From NCBI GenBank assembly GCA_019352875.1, contig JAAAFW010000015.1:1656888-1720887 (forward strand): a stretch of DNA of 64,000 nucleotides, given 5' to 3'. This document shows, piece by piece, positions 26,465 through 36,947 of this stretch. Origin of the DNA: Pedobacter cryoconitis (GTDB lineage: Bacteria > Bacteroidota > Bacteroidia > Sphingobacteriales > Sphingobacteriaceae). Numbering within the stretch: the stretch's first letter is position 1; each line of letters begins with the position of its first letter. The translations under genes were made by a program, and so were the position numbers. The notes beneath the pieces are model-generated. The model made no database searches, was not told the DNA's origin, and saw only the letters and a program-made list of their open reading frames with translations.

Positions 26465-26596
26465 GAATTGTTTTATAGTAGTTTTAGTTCTTATGGGTGA
26501 TTAGTCTCTGCAAATCTATTTTTGTTACAGCTTCGGCAGAATAATATTTATATAAATGACATTTATGCGCCGGTAAACCGTCGTTTACGACCGGTG

Positions 26597-26632
26597 AAAA
26601 AAAATGCCCCGGATATTTTCCAGGGCATTTTT
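26597..26632. terminator. Two-way terminator downstream of leuS
   Basis: An eight-pair stem (26602-26609 with 26623-26630) has eight A on its left, giving a T run on the minus strand after leuS, and five T on its right. Confidence 0.85.
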
Positions 26633-26667
26633 ATTAAAATTTATACCGTTCAGGTTTTATGCCCGTC

Positions 26668-29466
26668 TCAGATAACGATATTGACAATTCTTCCTTTTAC
26701 AATAATAACCTTCTTCGGAGTTTTACCTTCAAGGTATTTTTGAACTGTTTCATCGGCCAACACCAATTCCTCTATTGCAGCAGACTCTAAGGCCAGGCTC
26801 AAATTGAGGTTTGTTCGGGTCTTACCATTAACAGAAACCGGATAACTAAACTCGTCTTCAACCAGGTACTCAGGTTTAAATTCTGGATAAGCTGCTCCGG
26901 AAAGGCTTTCTTTATTTCCTAAAAGAGACCATAACTCCTCTGTAATATGCGGTGCATAAGGACTTAACACGAGTACTAATTGTTCTAGAATTGCTCTCTT
27001 ATTACATTTAAGATCTGTCAGTTCATTTACTGCAATCATAAAGCTCGAAACAGAAGTATTGAAAGAGAAACGTTCGATATCTTCCTGTACTTTTTTGATA
27101 ATTTTATGTAATGCTTTCCATTCTGCTTTTGTCGGTTCGGCATCACTGACACTGAACTCCCACTGATCGTTATGGAACAGGCGCCAGAATTTTCTAAGGA
27201 ATTTAAATACACCTTCGATTCCGTTTGTGTTCCATGGTTTACTTTGCTCTAATGGTCCAAGGAACATTTCGTACATCCGCAGCGTATCAGCTCCGTATCC
27301 GGCTATCAGCACATCAGGATTAACAACATTGAATTTAGACTTAGACATCTTCTCGACCTCTACACCACAGATGTATTTTCCGTTTTCCAGTATAAATTCT
27401 GCATCCGCAAATTCAGGTCTGAATTCTTTAAACTTCGCAATATTCAGTACTTCATTTTCTACAATATTCACGTCGACATGCAAAGCTGCTGTCTTATACT
27501 GATCTTTCAGTCCGTGGGAAACCAATGTCTGGGTGCCTCTTCCGTCTTCTGCGACAACGCGGTAAACAAAATTGCTTCTGCCCTGAATCATGCCCTGATT
27601 AATTAATTTCTTGAAAGGCTCTTCCTCATTCACATGCCCAAGATCCTTCAGGAATTTATTCCAGAACCTGCTATACAATAAATGGCCGGTTGCATGTTCT
27701 GCACCACCAATATAAAGATCTACATCTTTCCAGTAAGCAATCGCATTTTCGGACGCAAAAGCATTTTCATTCTGGTTATCCATATACCGGTACCAGTACC
27801 AACTCGAACCTGCCCAGCCCGGCATGGTACTCAATTCATACTGATATTGCTTTTCATAGGTCCATTCATGTGCACGGCCCAATGGTGGCTCTCCGCTTTC
27901 AGTCGGCAGATACTTATCTACTTCAGGAAGTAATAAAGGCAATTCTTCTTCCTTAATCAGATAAGGTAAACCGTCTTTAAAGTAAACGGGTATAGGTTCT
28001 CCCCAATATCTTTGTCTGCCAAAAATGGCATCGCGCATTCTATAGTTTATTTTTGCCTTACCAACCTGCATTTTCTCCAGCCAATCGTTCAGGGTCGTTG
28101 TTGCTTCCTGATAATGCATGCCATTGATAAATCCAGAATTAATATACTTACCTTCTTTGGTTGAATCTGCCTGCAAAGTAATGTCCTGCTGCGCATCCAG
28201 AATCTGTACTACTGGCAGATTAAAATGTCTGGCAAATAACCAATCGCGCTGATCACCACTCGGCACACCCATTACTGCTCCGGTTCCATAACCAGCAAGC
28301 ACATAATCTGCGATCCAAAGCTGTACTCTTTCTCCGCTGACCGGGTTAATCACATAAGTACCGGTAAATGCACCTGAAACTGTTTTAGTATCAGCCATCC
28401 TGTCCAGTTCAGACTTCTTCTTGGTCTGGATAATATATTGTTCTACCGCAGCTTCCTGTTCCGGTGTGGTTAAAGCGGAAACGAGTTCGTGCTCAGGTGC
28501 AAGAACCAAATAAGAAACACCGAAAATAGTATCAACTCTTGTCGTAAAAACTTCAATCTGATCAGTTGGTATTCCTGCGGGTGGATTTTCTATTTTAAAC
28601 CTTACACTGGCACCGACGCTTTTACCGATCCAGTTTCTCTGCATTTCTTTAATAGGTTCCGGCCAGTCAATGGTATTCAATCCCTGTAACAAACGTTCTG
28701 CATAAGCAGAAATACGCATGCTCCATTGCATCATTTTTTTCTGTTCAACAGGATGCCCGCCTCTTTCAGAAAAACCTTCTTTAACTTCGTCATTAGCCAG
28801 TACCGTCCCCAGGGCAGGACACCAGTTAACTGTAGATTCACGCAAATAAGTCAATCTGTATTTCAGGAGTTCTTTCTCCTGTTCTGTTTCACTTAACTTA
28901 GCCCAGTCACCCGGTGCCAGGTCCAGAATATCTTCGTCGGCCACAGCTTTCAGGCCAGCCGATCCTGCGGTGCTGATTTTCTCAATCAATAAACTAATCG
29001 GTTCAGCTTTATCCGTTTCCAGATTATACCAGGAATTGAACAACTGCATAAATATCCACTGTGTCCAGCGGTAATAATCAGGTTCACTGGTTCTCACTTC
29101 ACGGCTCCAATCAAAAGAAAAACCGATCTGATCAAGTTGCCTGCGGTAAGTATTAATATTTGTTTCGGTTGTAAGAGCCGGGTGTTTACCTGTTTGAATG
29201 GCATACTGTTCTGCCGGCAGACCGAATGAGTCGTAACCCATCGGGTGCAGTACATTAAAGCCTTTCAGCCTTTTGTATCTTGCAAAAATATCTGAAGCAA
29301 TATAGCCTAGTGGATGACCAACGTGCAAACCTGCCCCGGATGGGTAAGGAAACATGTCCAGTACATAATATTTAGGCTTGGCAGAATCCTGCTCTGCTTT
29401 AAATGTTTGATGCGCAGCCCAGAAGCCTTGCCATTTCTGTTCTATTTCTTTAAATTGGTAATCCAT
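26668..29466 (-). CDS. leuS: Leucyl-tRNA synthetase
   Basis: A 932-residue class I synthetase that charges tRNA-Leu. The start [16 protein letters not shown] is the family's; an in-frame ATG 12 codons upstream (29502) is less likely. The HIGH motif appears as HVGH at residues 48-51 in [15 protein letters not shown]; the KMSKS motif is EKMSKSKFN. The CP1 editing domain is present ([20 protein letters not shown]), as is the C-terminal anticodon-binding part ending in GRIVNIVI. A roughly 20-residue Ala/Asp-rich insert near [21 protein letters not shown] is typical of the Bacteroidota enzyme. Confidence 0.97.
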   Translation of the reverse strand: MDYQFKEIEQKWQGFWAAHQTFKAEQDSAKPKYYVLDMFPYPSGAGLHVGHPLGYIASDIFARYKRLKGFNVLHPMGYDSFGLPAEQYAIQTGKHPALTTETNINTYRRQLDQIGFSFDWSREVRTSEPDYYRWTQWIFMQLFNSWYNLETDKAEPISLLIEKISTAGSAGLKAVADEDILDLAPGDWAKLSETEQEKELLKYRLTYLRESTVNWCPALGTVLANDEVKEGFSERGGHPVEQKKMMQWSMRISAYAERLLQGLNTIDWPEPIKEMQRNWIGKSVGASVRFKIENPPAGIPTDQIEVFTTRVDTIFGVSYLVLAPEHELVSALTTPEQEAAVEQYIIQTKKKSELDRMADTKTVSGAFTGTYVINPVSGERVQLWIADYVLAGYGTGAVMGVPSGDQRDWLFARHFNLPVVQILDAQQDITLQADSTKEGKYINSGFINGMHYQEATTTLNDWLEKMQVGKAKINYRMRDAIFGRQRYWGEPIPVYFKDGLPYLIKEEELPLLLPEVDKYLPTESGEPPLGRAHEWTYEKQYQYELSTMPGWAGSSWYWYRYMDNQNENAFASENAIAYWKDVDLYIGGAEHATGHLLYSRFWNKFLKDLGHVNEEEPFKKLINQGMIQGRSNFVYRVVAEDGRGTQTLVSHGLKDQYKTAALHVDVNIVENEVLNIAKFKEFRPEFADAEFILENGKYICGVEVEKMSKSKFNVVNPDVLIAGYGADTLRMYEMFLGPLEQSKPWNTNGIEGVFKFLRKFWRLFHNDQWEFSVSDAEPTKAEWKALHKIIKKVQEDIERFSFNTSVSSFMIAVNELTDLKCNKRAILEQLVLVLSPYAPHITEELWSLLGNKESLSGAAYPEFKPEYLVEDEFSYPVSVNGKTRTNLNLSLALESAAIEELVLADETVQKYLEGKTPKKVIIVKGRIVNIVI

Positions 29467-29679
29467 TACAGCTAATTCCTTTGTATTGGGCGAAAATAAC
29501 AAATAAAGGCTAGATATACCAATACGGGTATTTTCCCCGTTTAAAAGTATATAATTTATTATTTTGCTTATATTTCCTATTTTCGCAAAACATATCCCTG
29601 AAAACCGGGACCAGTCTGCAAAACGGCGGCAGGTATTTCAGGTTTAAAAACAGCTGTAAAATCACCAAAAAATCGACAC

Positions 29680-30558
29680 ATGGAAGAATTTGAAGTTAGC
29701 GATGCTTCTAAGAAAACTAAAACTATATACATTTCTACTATTTTTAGTATCACGCTGGTATTGCTGATGTTAGGCGTTTTGGGACTGATCCTGGTTCACG
29801 CAAAAAACTTATCGAATTATGTGAAGGAAAATATAGTACTGAATATAATTGTTGATGAAGGTGCTAAAGAAGCAGATGTTCTGCAGTTTCAGAAGGAGCT
29901 GAATGCAAACCCAGCTGTAAAACAAACGCAATATGTAAATAAAGAGCTGGCCGCAAGGAACCTGACGCAGGATCTGGGAGAAGATTTCGTGAATTTCCTT
30001 GGATACAACCCACTACTTTCAACAGTCGATGTTTATCTGAAAGCTGAATATGCAAATATTCAGGGTATAGACACGCTAAAAGCTCAGATTGGTAAAAACC
30101 CAGTGGTAAAGGAAGTAATTTATCAGAGCTCATTAATTGAAATGGTCAACAAGAATATCAACACCATTGGTTTAATTATTCTTGCTTTTGCTGCGATCCT
30201 CCTGGTTATTTCTATTGCTTTAATTAACAATACCATTCGTCTGGCCATTTACTCTCAGCGTTTCCTGATTAAAAGTATGCAGCTGGTTGGTGCGACTAAA
30301 AACTTTATCCGCAAGCCATTTATCCTGCTCGCAATGCTGCACGGCTTAATCGCTTCTATTATTGCAGTTACTTTGCTGATGGGTTTATTATTCTACGCAC
30401 AACGTGAAATACCGGAAATTGTAATTTTGAGAAACTATACTGAATTTGGTATAGTTCTGCTATTCCTGGTTGGAATAGGTATATTTATTACGGCTTTCAG
30501 CACTTCTTTCGCTGTCAGCAGATATTTACGATTAAAAACTTACGATCTTTACAGATAA
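29680..30558 (+). CDS. ftsX: Cell division protein FtsX
   Basis: A 292-residue four-helix membrane permease of the FtsEX complex, which links the divisome to peptidoglycan hydrolases. The first membrane helix is about residues 18-42 (SITLVLLMLGVLGLILVHAKNL), followed by an extracytoplasmic domain to about 155 and three C-terminal helices with the SQRFLIKSMQLVGATKNFIRKPF cytoplasmic loop. Some residues suggest the family DUF and FtsX signature only, but context (uppP, truB) matches Bacteroidota ftsX. ftsE is not adjacent. The stop codon overlaps the next ATG by one base. Confidence 0.94.
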   Translation: MEEFEVSDASKKTKTIYISTIFSITLVLLMLGVLGLILVHAKNLSNYVKENIVLNIIVDEGAKEADVLQFQKELNANPAVKQTQYVNKELAARNLTQDLGEDFVNFLGYNPLLSTVDVYLKAEYANIQGIDTLKAQIGKNPVVKEVIYQSSLIEMVNKNINTIGLIILAFAAILLVISIALINNTIRLAIYSQRFLIKSMQLVGATKNFIRKPFILLAMLHGLIASIIAVTLLMGLLFYAQREIPEIVILRNYTEFGIVLLFLVGIGIFITAFSTSFAVSRYLRLKTYDLYR

Positions 30559-30782
30559 TGACAGAAAAAAGAACTGCTCCTGCAAGCCAGGATAGCAAAA
30601 ATGAAATGGTTTTTACCAAAAAAAATTACCAGTTACTGCTAGTCAGTATTGCCATCGTCGTTGTGGGTTTCCTGCTGATGATCGGAACTACTGATATCTA
30701 CGATGTCAGAAAAACACTGATTGCACCAATGGTCGTTCTTTTTGGATTCGGTTTTGGTATTTATGCCATCTTGAAAAAATAA
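30558..30782 (+). CDS. DUF3098 small membrane protein
   Basis: A 74-residue protein with a hydrophilic N-terminus (MTEKRTAPASQDSKNEM), the family-like VFTKKNYQLLLVSIAIVVVGFLLMIG segment, and a second helix (TLIAPMVVLFGFGFGIYAILKK). Two membrane helices with the N-terminus probably inside. DUF3098 genes lie between ftsX and uppP in many Bacteroidota, which suggests a cell-envelope or division role, unproven. It is translationally coupled to ftsX by a one-base overlap. Confidence 0.9.
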   Translation: MTEKRTAPASQDSKNEMVFTKKNYQLLLVSIAIVVVGFLLMIGTTDIYDVRKTLIAPMVVLFGFGFGIYAILKK

Positions 30783-30788
30783 GCTTAC

Positions 30789-31583
30789 ATGAACTTTCTT
30801 CAGACTATCATTCTCGCCGTTATCGAAGGCCTGACTGAGTTTTTACCGGTTTCATCTACCGGCCACATGATTATTGCCTCATCTTTTATGGGCATCGCAT
30901 CAGATCCTTTTGTTAAATTATTCACTATCGTGATTCAGCTTGGTGCCATTCTCTCTGTAGTGGTACTTTATTTTAAGCGTTTCTTTAAAAGTCTTGATTT
31001 CTACTTTAAATTACTTGTCGCCTTTATACCGGCTGCAGTCTTCGGGCTGCTGCTGAGTGATAAAATCGACGAATTGCTGGAAAGCCCTTTGACAGTCGCT
31101 GTTTCACTAGTTGTCGGTGGTGTTATTTTATTATTCGTAGATAAATGGTTTAATAACCCTGTTATTGACCGCGAAGAGGATATTAATTACCTCACTGCTT
31201 TTAAAATTGGCTTCTTTCAATGCCTGGCTATGATTCCGGGTGTATCCAGGTCCGGTGCAAGTATTGTCGGCGGTATGTCCCTGAAGCTAAGCAGAAAAGC
31301 TGCCGCTGAATTCTCATTCTTTCTTGCTGTCCCAACGATGTTCGCAGCCACTGCGAAGAAACTTTTCGATTTTTATAAGGAAGGTCATACAATCACCACT
31401 CAGGAAATTCAACTGCTTGCAGTAGGAAATATTGTTGCATTCATAGTTGCCCTGCTTGCTATTAAAAGCTTTATCGGCTATCTGAATAAAAACGGATTCC
31501 GCATGTTTGGGTGGTACAGAATTATTGCAGGCCTGATTATTATTGCGCTTATTTACAGCGGACATAACCTGCAAATTATTTAA
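30789..31583 (+). CDS. uppP: Undecaprenyl-diphosphatase (BacA type)
   Basis: A 264-residue polytopic membrane enzyme that dephosphorylates undecaprenyl diphosphate for reuse as lipid carrier. Both signature motifs are visible: [15 protein letters not shown] at residues 13-27 and [14 protein letters not shown] near the middle. About eight hydrophobic segments fit the known fold. It starts 6 bases after the DUF3098 stop in a run ftsX-DUF3098-uppP-truB. Confidence 0.97.
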   Translation: MNFLQTIILAVIEGLTEFLPVSSTGHMIIASSFMGIASDPFVKLFTIVIQLGAILSVVVLYFKRFFKSLDFYFKLLVAFIPAAVFGLLLSDKIDELLESPLTVAVSLVVGGVILLFVDKWFNNPVIDREEDINYLTAFKIGFFQCLAMIPGVSRSGASIVGGMSLKLSRKAAAEFSFFLAVPTMFAATAKKLFDFYKEGHTITTQEIQLLAVGNIVAFIVALLAIKSFIGYLNKNGFRMFGWYRIIAGLIIIALIYSGHNLQII

Positions 31584-31616
31584 TCCGTAAATTGCGGCTT
31601 TAATTACTATACCGTT

Positions 31617-32357
31617 TTGAGCGTACAAAAATTACAGGAGAGAACCTTCAATTTTGCAGAAGGTGAATTATTACTCATCAACAAGCCCTATAAATGGACT
31701 AGTTTTGATGTGGTCGGCAAAATCAGGAATTCCCTGAAACCGCTTAAACTAAAAGTTGGTCATGCCGGAACGCTGGATCCGCTGGCTACCGGTCTGCTGA
31801 TCTTGTGCACCGGTAAACTGACTAAACAAATTGATACTTTTCAGTCGGAAGACAAGGAATATACCGGAACCATGGTTCTTGGCGCCACAACTCCTTCATT
31901 TGATATGGAGACCGAAGTCGATGCTGAATTTCCACTGGACGCATTAACGGAGGAGGATATCTATGCCGCCGCTATTCCGTTCACAGGCGATATACAACAA
32001 TACCCTCCCGCCCACTCTGCTGTAAAGATAAATGGAGAAAGGCTATATGTAAAAGCAAGACGTGGTGAGGAACAGGAACTGCGCCTGCGCGATGTAACTG
32101 TACATGTATTTGAAATTACACGGATTGCACTGCCCGAAGTAGATTTCAGAATTGCATGCAGTAAGGGAACTTATATCCGTTCTCTTGTTTCGGATTTCGG
32201 AAAATTACTGAATAATGGTGCTTATCTATCTAAACTCACACGTACCCGCAGCGGAAGTTTCCTTCTTGAAGATGCTATCGAAGTTGCTGATATGGTTTCT
32301 TACCTGAAGTTACAACGTGAACTACACACCTTAAATTCTACGGTTGCTAATAGCTAG
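31617..32357 (+). CDS. truB: tRNA pseudouridine synthase B (TTG start)
   Basis: A 246-residue enzyme making pseudouridine 55 in the T loop of tRNAs. The catalytic Asp54 is in GHAGTLDPLATGLLI, preceded by LLINKPYKWTSFDVVGKIR, and the C-terminal SKLTRTRSGSF is typical. No ATG exists in frame between the upstream stop at 31581 and the conserved core; the TTG at 31617, giving a normal-length N-terminus, is the only canonical alternative start. It follows uppP by 33 bases. Confidence 0.95.
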   Translation: MSVQKLQERTFNFAEGELLLINKPYKWTSFDVVGKIRNSLKPLKLKVGHAGTLDPLATGLLILCTGKLTKQIDTFQSEDKEYTGTMVLGATTPSFDMETEVDAEFPLDALTEEDIYAAAIPFTGDIQQYPPAHSAVKINGERLYVKARRGEEQELRLRDVTVHVFEITRIALPEVDFRIACSKGTYIRSLVSDFGKLLNNGAYLSKLTRTRSGSFLLEDAIEVADMVSYLKLQRELHTLNSTVANS

Positions 32358-32360
32358 TTT

Positions 32361-33224
32361 ATGCACAACCACCTGAAAAACAAATCCCTCCGGCACCTTA
32401 AGGACTTTTTTCTTGTTGCATGCGGAATCATTTCTGCTTGTTTCGGACTAAAGAGTTTCCTGATGCCAAATGGTTTTATTGACGGTGGGGTAACGGGAAT
32501 CTCGCTTTTGATCAGCACACTAACGGGGCTTAAGCTTTCTTACCTGATTATCCTGATCAATATTCCTTTTGTCATCCTTGGGTATCACCAGATTGGTAAA
32601 GCTTTCGCAGTTAAGACAGCTTTTGCAATAGCCATACTAGCTACAATGCTCTTCCTGGTTCCCTTCCCGTCTATAACCCATGATAAATTGCTCATTGCGT
32701 TTTTCGGTGGACTTTTTCTGGGTGGCGGTATCGGCCTGGCTATGCGTGGTGGCTGTGTAATTGACGGAACAGAAGTTCTTGCACTCTACATCAGTAAAAA
32801 TAGTATGCTGACGGTTGGCAATATTATTCTCATCCTGAATATTCTCATTTTCGGTGTGGCGGCACTCTTTCTCGGTATAGAAACCGCGATGTACGCGATC
32901 CTAACTTATCTTTCTGCTTCGAAGACAGTAGACTTTGTTGTTAACGGACTGGAGCAGTACATCGGTGTTACGATTATCTCAGAGAAAGCAGAAGAGATCA
33001 AACAGTTTCTGATCAATGATATGAAACGCGGCGTTACTGTTTATAAAGGTGAGGGTGGCTATGGTGAACATAAAGAAATAGATATTCTGTACACTGTAAT
33101 GACCAAACTGGAGATGGGTAAATTATCTTCCGAGATCCGGCAAATGGATCCGGATGCATTTATTGTCCAGCAACAAATTGCAGATATTAAAGGCGGAGTG
33201 GTCAAACGTCAGGCTTTGCATTAA
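32361..33224 (+). CDS. YitT family membrane protein (DUF2179 C-terminal domain)
   Basis: A 287-residue membrane protein with five or six hydrophobic segments: FFLVACGIISACFGLKSFL, the glycine-rich GGLFLGGGIGLAMRGGCVIDGTEVLALYIS with a family hallmark DGTE, and others. A cytoplasmic DUF2179 domain follows (ITIISEKAEEIKQFLINDMKRGVTVYKGEGGYG), ending with KGGVVKR. The family may transport small solutes but no function is established. The gene begins 3 bases after the truB stop and 11 bases before ribF, so it is within the same run. Confidence 0.92.
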   Translation: MHNHLKNKSLRHLKDFFLVACGIISACFGLKSFLMPNGFIDGGVTGISLLISTLTGLKLSYLIILINIPFVILGYHQIGKAFAVKTAFAIAILATMLFLVPFPSITHDKLLIAFFGGLFLGGGIGLAMRGGCVIDGTEVLALYISKNSMLTVGNIILILNILIFGVAALFLGIETAMYAILTYLSASKTVDFVVNGLEQYIGVTIISEKAEEIKQFLINDMKRGVTVYKGEGGYGEHKEIDILYTVMTKLEMGKLSSEIRQMDPDAFIVQQQIADIKGGVVKRQALH

Positions 33225-33235
33225 ATAATGAGATT

Positions 33236-34180
33236 GTGAAAATATATAATAACCTTGCTGAATTTAAGAGACTGGACCATGCAGTCGTAACTATTGGTAC
33301 TTATGACGGTGTGCATTTTGGGCACCGAAAGATTATCAGCAGGCTTTGTGATCTTGCCAGATCAAATGGCGGGGAAAGCGTAATCCTTACTTTCTTTCCG
33401 CACCCAAGGCTTATTATAGATCCCGAAAACCAGGATCTCAAAATGATTAATACCATTGAGGAGAAAGCAGAAATGCTGGAAAAACTTGGTGTAGATCATT
33501 TGATTATTACTCCCTTCACTCGTGATTTCTCCAACCTCAGCCCGGATGAATATATCAGGGAGATTCTGGTAGAGACTATAGGCCTGAAAAATCTGATTGT
33601 AGGTTACGACCACCGTTTTGGTAAAAACCGGGGCGGAGGCATGAAAGAATTACTGGAAAGTGCAACTAAATATGGTTTTGAAGTAGAACAGATAGATGAA
33701 CAGGATATCAACGACGTTGCTGTTAGTTCTACAAAAATAAGAGAGTCTCTTTTAAATGGAAATGTTGCGCTTGCAGCGACTTATCTGGGCTATCCGTTTT
33801 CGCTGTACGGCCCTGTAATTAAAGGTGATAAAATAGGCCGTACAATTGGATTTCCAACTGCAAATATCTTTATCGAACAGGCTTATAAACTAATTCCTTC
33901 GGATGGCATCTATGCAGTAACAATTTCTATGGACGCCCAAAATTACCGGGGTATGGCTTATATCGGTCAGCGTCCTACGATCAATGGAATGACGCGTAAT
34001 ATAGAAGTCAATATATTTGATTTCGACAGGGAGATTTATGGTCAGTATATCAAAATGAACTTTATGGAATTCCTTAGGCATGATGTCAAGTTCACTGGTC
34101 TTGAAGCACTTAAGATACAATTGCAGCAAGATAAGGACGATACCATATCTTATTTTGAAAAGATGGATAATTCCATATAA
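33236..34180 (+). CDS. ribF: Bifunctional riboflavin kinase / FAD synthetase (GTG start)
   Basis: A 314-residue enzyme that makes FMN and FAD from riboflavin. The N-terminal adenylyltransferase has TIGTYDGVHFGHRKII and the SSTKIRESLLNG segment; the C-terminal riboflavin kinase has GDKIGRTIGFPTANI. The start is a GTG at 33236; the only nearby ATG (33228) is in another frame and stops after three codons. It lies in the plus-strand run after the YitT-family gene. Confidence 0.96.
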   Translation: MKIYNNLAEFKRLDHAVVTIGTYDGVHFGHRKIISRLCDLARSNGGESVILTFFPHPRLIIDPENQDLKMINTIEEKAEMLEKLGVDHLIITPFTRDFSNLSPDEYIREILVETIGLKNLIVGYDHRFGKNRGGGMKELLESATKYGFEVEQIDEQDINDVAVSSTKIRESLLNGNVALAATYLGYPFSLYGPVIKGDKIGRTIGFPTANIFIEQAYKLIPSDGIYAVTISMDAQNYRGMAYIGQRPTINGMTRNIEVNIFDFDREIYGQYIKMNFMEFLRHDVKFTGLEALKIQLQQDKDDTISYFEKMDNSI

Positions 34181-34208
34181 CTATCTGTTTCCCGTTCAAA
34201 AACCACCT

Positions 34209-34216
34209 TATTTTTG
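34209..34216 (+). promoter_or_regulatory. Candidate -7 box for the small secreted protein gene
   Basis: TATTTTTG matches TAnnTTTG exactly and stands 14 bases before the ATG at 34230, giving a very short leader. It falls just after the ribF stop codon. Confidence 0.4.
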
Positions 34217-34229
34217 TATATTTACAACA

Positions 34230-34589
34230 ATGAGATTGATTTTAACGGTTTTTTTTCTGCTGTTTATTTTTAATTCATGCTTTGCCGGAAAGCTTGAATC
34301 AGATGCTGCTATTCCAATCTCCCAAAAACACATAACGCCAAAGCTAATCTCTAAATTCAGGACAAGTTCTACTCCTGAAGACAGACATCTTTTTCGCCTG
34401 AACACTACTGAAAACAGGACTTTTAACCGGATCCAGTTCAGTCAGTTTTCACCGGCCAGTATACGCCTTTTTGATGCGGCTGCGATTAAATATTTCAGGG
34501 AACCTAACATCCGTCTATATATCGCCGATCCTGCAATAAATTATAAATTCATATTTCATCTGCTCTACCCCAAGCATGTCTTCTGGTAG
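34230..34589 (+). CDS. Small secreted protein of unknown function
   Basis: A 119-residue product starting at the ATG at 34230, chosen because it gives a clean signal peptide (MRLILTVFFLLFIFNSCFAG); the frame is open further upstream inside ribF but without signal-like residues. The mature part is about 98 residues, basic and rich in Ile, Phe, Arg and Asn, with no recognised domain. The C-terminus is NYKFIFHLLYPKHVFW. It may be a lineage-specific periplasmic or surface protein. Confidence that it is expressed comes from the signal peptide and the promoter-like box. Confidence 0.55.
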   Translation: MRLILTVFFLLFIFNSCFAGKLESDAAIPISQKHITPKLISKFRTSSTPEDRHLFRLNTTENRTFNRIQFSQFSPASIRLFDAAAIKYFREPNIRLYIADPAINYKFIFHLLYPKHVFW

Positions 34590-34640
34590 CTCCCGTGGTC
34601 TTCATTTTAAATTTCACACACACAAATATGATTCTTTTAT

Positions 34641-36869
34641 ATGCTGCATTTACCTGTTTTAATTACTGATCTGGGCTTGATTCTCGCTGCTGCCGGAATC
34701 ACAACTTTACTTTTTAAAAAAATCAAACAACCATTAGTTCTTGGCTATATTCTGGCCGGACTGCTGGTAGGACCACATATTAACTTTATTCCTACTGTTA
34801 CTGACAATGAAAGCATCCATATCTGGGCAGAAATAGGTGTAATTTTCCTGCTGTTTAGTCTGGGGCTAGAGTTCAGTTTCAAGAAACTGGTTAAAGTCGG
34901 GGGCTCCGCCTCCATCACGGCTGTTGTAGAGGTCTTCTTTATGTTGTTGATTGGATTTGTCGCTGGAAAGGCAATGGGATGGACCACCATGGATAGTATT
35001 TTCCTCGGTGGTATTCTCTCTGTATCTTCAACAACAATTATTATCCGGGCTTTTGAAGAACTAGGCGTAAAACATAAGAAATTTGCCGGCCTGGTATTCG
35101 GTGTACTGATTGTAGAAGATCTGGTTGCGATTTTACTACTGGTTCTGTTGTCTACGTTAGCTGTCAGCCAGCAATTCGCTGGAACAGAAATGTTCTTATC
35201 GATTCTTAAACTATGTTTCTTCCTTATCCTCTGGTTTATTGGTGGTATTTTTCTGGTGCCCACTTTCCTGAAGGCAACCAAGAAATTAATGAACGACGAG
35301 ACAATGCTGATTGTATCTATCGCGCTATGCCTGATTATGGTTATGCTGGCGGTAAAGGTTGGCTTCTCTCCTGCCCTGGGCGCATTTATCATGGGTTCCA
35401 TCCTTGCTGAGACTACCCAGGCTGAAAAAATCGAACATCTGACTAAATCTGTAAAGGATTTATTCGCTGCAATTTTCTTCGTGTCTGTAGGTATGATGAT
35501 CGACCCGGGAATTCTATTGGATTATGCCGTTCCAATTCTGGTAATTACCCTGGCTACTATTTTGGGTAAATTCCTGAGTTCCGGCCTTGGTGCACTGGTC
35601 TCGGGACAGCCGCTAAAGACATCGGTACAAACGGGGATGAGTCTTGCCCAAATTGGGGAGTTCTCTTTTATCATCGCGACATTAGGGGTAACGCTTAAAG
35701 TTACCAGTGATTTTCTTTATCCAATCGCTGTTGCAGTATCCGCAATTACCACTTTTACGACTCCGTATCTGATTAAAGCATCAGAACCGTTCTATCTTTT
35801 CCTGGAAAGGATAATGCCTAAGAAATGGCTCGATGCCCTCAACCGTTACAGCTCAAGTACAGCAGGTATTACCACAATGAGCGACTGGAGAGTTCTCCTT
35901 CGTGCTTATACGTTTAACACTATCATCCACCTAGTCATTCTGGTTGCCATTATATTCATCGGATCAAGATACCTGCAACCGTTCATTACAGAAAATATTA
36001 TCAATGGAAATAACGGAACAATGATAAGTCTTATCTTAACATTTATCCTTACAGCACCATTTTTATGGGCCCTGGCTTTACGCAGAATCGAACGCAAAGC
36101 ACATTCTCATCTCTGGCTAAATAAAAAATACACAAGGGGTCCACTGGTCGCATTGGAGGTATTGCGTATTGCATTAGCAATCTTTGCTGTGGGTTTCCTG
36201 ATCTTCCAGTTCTATAATACCCTAGTGGCCCTGGGAATTGCATTCGCCTTGATTCTTCTGGGTATGTATTTCTTCTCAAGGAAGCTACAGCAGTTCTATG
36301 ACAGACTTGAAAATCGTTTCCTGCACAATCTGAATGCACGTGAGGAATTACAAAAGCAACCGGAAATTCTTCCATGGGACACTCACTTAACAGAATTGAG
36401 TATCTCACCTGATTCTCCGCTGGTAGGAAAATCCCTTATTGAGCTTGCCGTCAGAGAGAAATATGGCGTCAACATCGCAATGATCGAAAGGGGCCACCGA
36501 ATGATCCCTACTCCTGGCAGGGATGAAAGACTTTACCCAAATGACAAAGTCATGCTGATAGGTACTGATGATCAGCTGGCTGCGATTACCGAATTGTTTA
36601 AAGGTACTACAGATGAAAATCAGGAAACCAGTTTCCCGAAGAAAGATATGACTTTGCAGAAAATCGTTATCACGAGCTCCTCGCCTGTTTATAACCAAAG
36701 TATACGTGAATCTGGTATAAGGGAAAAAACCCAGGGTTTGGTTGTCGGTATTGAAAGGAATGGCGTACGAATCCTTAACCCGGATTCCAATCTTGTCTTT
36801 GAAAATGAGGACATTGTATGGATTGTAGGTAACACAAAGAAAATACCCGATCTGCTTAAAAAAACATAA
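34641..36869 (+). CDS. Cation:proton antiporter (Kef/CPA2 type) with two TrkA-C domains
   Basis: A 742-residue transporter. Residues 1-385 form a twelve- or thirteen-helix Na+/H+ exchanger domain (LGLILAAAGITTLLFKKIKQPLVLGYILAG at the start, SSTTIIIRAFEELG, and GFSPALGAFIMGSILAET). A second set of hydrophobic helices spans about 425-545. Two TrkA-C-type regulatory domains follow (about 575-650 and 670-742), both with the GxxL and NDKVMLIG / NEDIVWIVG pattern. No TrkA-N nucleotide-binding domain is present. It likely exports K+ or Na+ for protons. Ion preference is not readable. Confidence 0.92.
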   Translation: MLHLPVLITDLGLILAAAGITTLLFKKIKQPLVLGYILAGLLVGPHINFIPTVTDNESIHIWAEIGVIFLLFSLGLEFSFKKLVKVGGSASITAVVEVFFMLLIGFVAGKAMGWTTMDSIFLGGILSVSSTTIIIRAFEELGVKHKKFAGLVFGVLIVEDLVAILLLVLLSTLAVSQQFAGTEMFLSILKLCFFLILWFIGGIFLVPTFLKATKKLMNDETMLIVSIALCLIMVMLAVKVGFSPALGAFIMGSILAETTQAEKIEHLTKSVKDLFAAIFFVSVGMMIDPGILLDYAVPILVITLATILGKFLSSGLGALVSGQPLKTSVQTGMSLAQIGEFSFIIATLGVTLKVTSDFLYPIAVAVSAITTFTTPYLIKASEPFYLFLERIMPKKWLDALNRYSSSTAGITTMSDWRVLLRAYTFNTIIHLVILVAIIFIGSRYLQPFITENIINGNNGTMISLILTFILTAPFLWALALRRIERKAHSHLWLNKKYTRGPLVALEVLRIALAIFAVGFLIFQFYNTLVALGIAFALILLGMYFFSRKLQQFYDRLENRFLHNLNAREELQKQPEILPWDTHLTELSISPDSPLVGKSLIELAVREKYGVNIAMIERGHRMIPTPGRDERLYPNDKVMLIGTDDQLAAITELFKGTTDENQETSFPKKDMTLQKIVITSSSPVYNQSIRESGIREKTQGLVVGIERNGVRILNPDSNLVFENEDIVWIVGNTKKIPDLLKKT

Positions 36870-36880
36870 TGAACTGATCA

Positions 36881-36944
36881 TTGTTTATCCGAATAAACAA
36901 CTAGCTTCGTTTTGGAAGCCGTCTTTTCGGCTTCCAATTTTTTT
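36881..36944 (+). promoter_or_regulatory. Tandem hairpins plus T-run directly before a DUF2157-like gene (terminator or attenuator)
   Basis: Hairpin 1: 36881-36888 with 36893-36900, eight perfect pairs and a CCGA loop. Hairpin 2: 36912-36920 with 36929-36937, nine perfect pairs, followed by seven T (36938-36944). The ATG of the next gene is at 36948, three bases after the T-run. It can end the antiporter transcript, but any transcript for the downstream gene must pass through it, so attenuation is possible. Confidence 0.75.
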
Positions 36945-36947
36945 AAT

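Noticed and set aside
26573-26588. GTAAAC / GTTTAC inverted repeat near the leuS terminator
   Set aside because: Short six-pair repeat beside a real terminator, with no T-run or conserved context to support a separate function.
34745-35401. Minus-strand ORF of 218 codons inside the antiporter gene
   Set aside because: Antisense shadow of membrane helices, with Ser/Thr/Ile-rich low-complexity translation.
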